From assembly GCF_017086465.1 (NCBI RefSeq), contig NZ_CP070961.1:1426001-1490000 (forward strand): DNA of 64,000 bases. Reading direction: 5' to 3'. The translations under genes and the position numbers were made by a program. A model generated the notes under the pieces. That model ran no database searches and was not told the origin of the DNA. It saw nothing but the letters and a program-made list of their open reading frames with translations. The DNA comes from Nocardioides sp. zg-1228 (GTDB lineage Bacteria; Actinomycetota; Actinomycetes; Propionibacteriales; Nocardioidaceae). Positions 63,456 to 64,000 of this stretch are shown here, piece after piece (position 1 is the stretch's first letter; every line of letters begins with the position of its first letter).

Positions 63456-64000
63456 GTGGCAGGCCGGATACGCGACGACGACATCGCCGAGGTGCGCGAG
63501 AAGGCGCGGATCGACGACGTGGTGTCCGGCTACGTCACGCTCAAGCGCGCCGGCGGCGGCTCGCTGAAGGGCCTGTGCCCGTTCCACGACGAGAAGACCC
63601 CGTCGTTCAACGTCAATCCGGCCCGCCAGTTCTTCCACTGCTTCGGGTGCGGAGAGGGCGGCGACGTCATCTCGTTCCTGATGAAGGTCGACGGGCTCAC
63701 CTTCACCGAGTCGGTGGAGCGGCTCGCGGAGAAGTTCGGCGTCCAGCTGCGCCGCGAGGACGGAGACGACCAGCCCGCCCGCCCCCGGGGCCCCTCGCGC
63801 GGCCGGCTGATCGAGGCGCACAAGGTGGCCCAGGAGTTCTACGCCGAGCAACTGGGCGGTCCCGACGCCGTCGTGGCGCGCCAGTTCCTCCACGAGCGTG
63901 GCTTCGACCAGGCCGCGGCGGAGATGTTCGGTGTGGGCTTCGCCCCCCGCGACGGCGAGGCGCTGGTGCGCCACCTGCGCGGGCGACGGTTCACCGACGA
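63456..64000 (+). CDS. dnaG: DNA primase, N-terminal part (runs off the window end)
   Basis: The first ~181 codons are present without a stop. 'IAEVREKARIDDVVSGYVTLKRAGGGSLKGLCPFHDEKTPSFNVNPARQFFHCFGCGEGGDVISFLMKVDGLTF' is the CHC2 zinc finger (CPFH...CFGC) of bacterial primase, followed by the start of the catalytic core linker. GTG 63456 has TAGACT (63443-63448) 7 nt upstream. Neighbour dgt is the usual actinobacterial partner. Confidence 0.95.
   Translation, partial: MAGRIRDDDIAEVREKARIDDVVSGYVTLKRAGGGSLKGLCPFHDEKTPSFNVNPARQFFHCFGCGEGGDVISFLMKVDGLTFTESVERLAEKFGVQLRREDGDDQPARPRGPSRGRLIEAHKVAQEFYAEQLGGPDAVVARQFLHERGFDQAAAEMFGVGFAPRDGEALVRHLRGRRFTD

Overview
The window is high-GC, densely coded DNA from an actinobacterium. 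Its backbone follows the gene order known from Mycobacterium and relatives: comEA-comEC-holA-rpsT, lepA, hemW, hrcA-dnaJ-rsmE, phoH-ybeY-corC-(deaminase-like)-era, leuA, recO-uppS-zur-znu, glyS, dusB, dgt, dnaG. The 10-methyl fatty-acid genes, DUF3097, DUF5994 and the leaderless promoter style fit Nocardioides or another Propionibacteriales genus. That genus-level guess is inference; the phylum is firm.

Layout. Positions 1-3.4 kb hold the end of a possible glycoside-hydrolase-like gene and a two-gene signalling operon: a receiver domain fused to a PIG-L deacetylase, then a membrane histidine kinase. Positions 3.5-9 kb carry degV, comEA, comEC, holA and rpsT. Positions 9-16 kb are mixed: two tandem APH-like kinases, a GNAT acetyltransferase, lepA, a HutD-like protein, and a divergent mycothiol-isomerase-like/AraC pair. 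A broken IS481-type transposase (16.26-16.6 kb) abuts an accessory catabolic operon (16.6-23.4 kb) of CoA-transferase, hydantoinase A and B, an N-carbamoylsarcosine-amidase-like hydrolase and an HMG-CoA-lyase-like enzyme. A divergent GntR/FCD regulator and two matching operator-like sites lie at its head.

Positions 24-32.5 kb contain an HTH_42 protein, an XdhC-like/APH pair on a shared bidirectional promoter, fadD, hemW, a nested inverted-repeat element, DUF3097 and an MBL hydrolase. Positions 32.5-45 kb are the heat-shock repressor/chaperone block with a CIRCE element, then phoH-ybeY-corC-era, into which a bfaA-bfaB-SIP cassette for 10-methyl-branched fatty acids is inserted. Positions 45-55 kb hold a lipoprotein/flavodoxin pair, leuA behind a Leu-rich leader peptide, recO, a tandem palindromic repeat array, uppS, and a zinc regulon (znuA-znuC-znuB-zur) with two Zur-like boxes over the znuA promoter. 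Positions 55-64 kb carry glyS, two secreted proteins, dusB, dgt, a small envelope-protein cluster and the first part of dnaG, cut by the window end.

Two themes cross the window. Many monocistronic or first genes have a TAnnnT hexamer only 6-9 nt before the start codon, the signature of leaderless transcription, and this was used to choose several starts. Operons are packed with GTGA/ATGA stop-start overlaps. No rRNA, tRNA, CRISPR array, phage or complete mobile element was seen.
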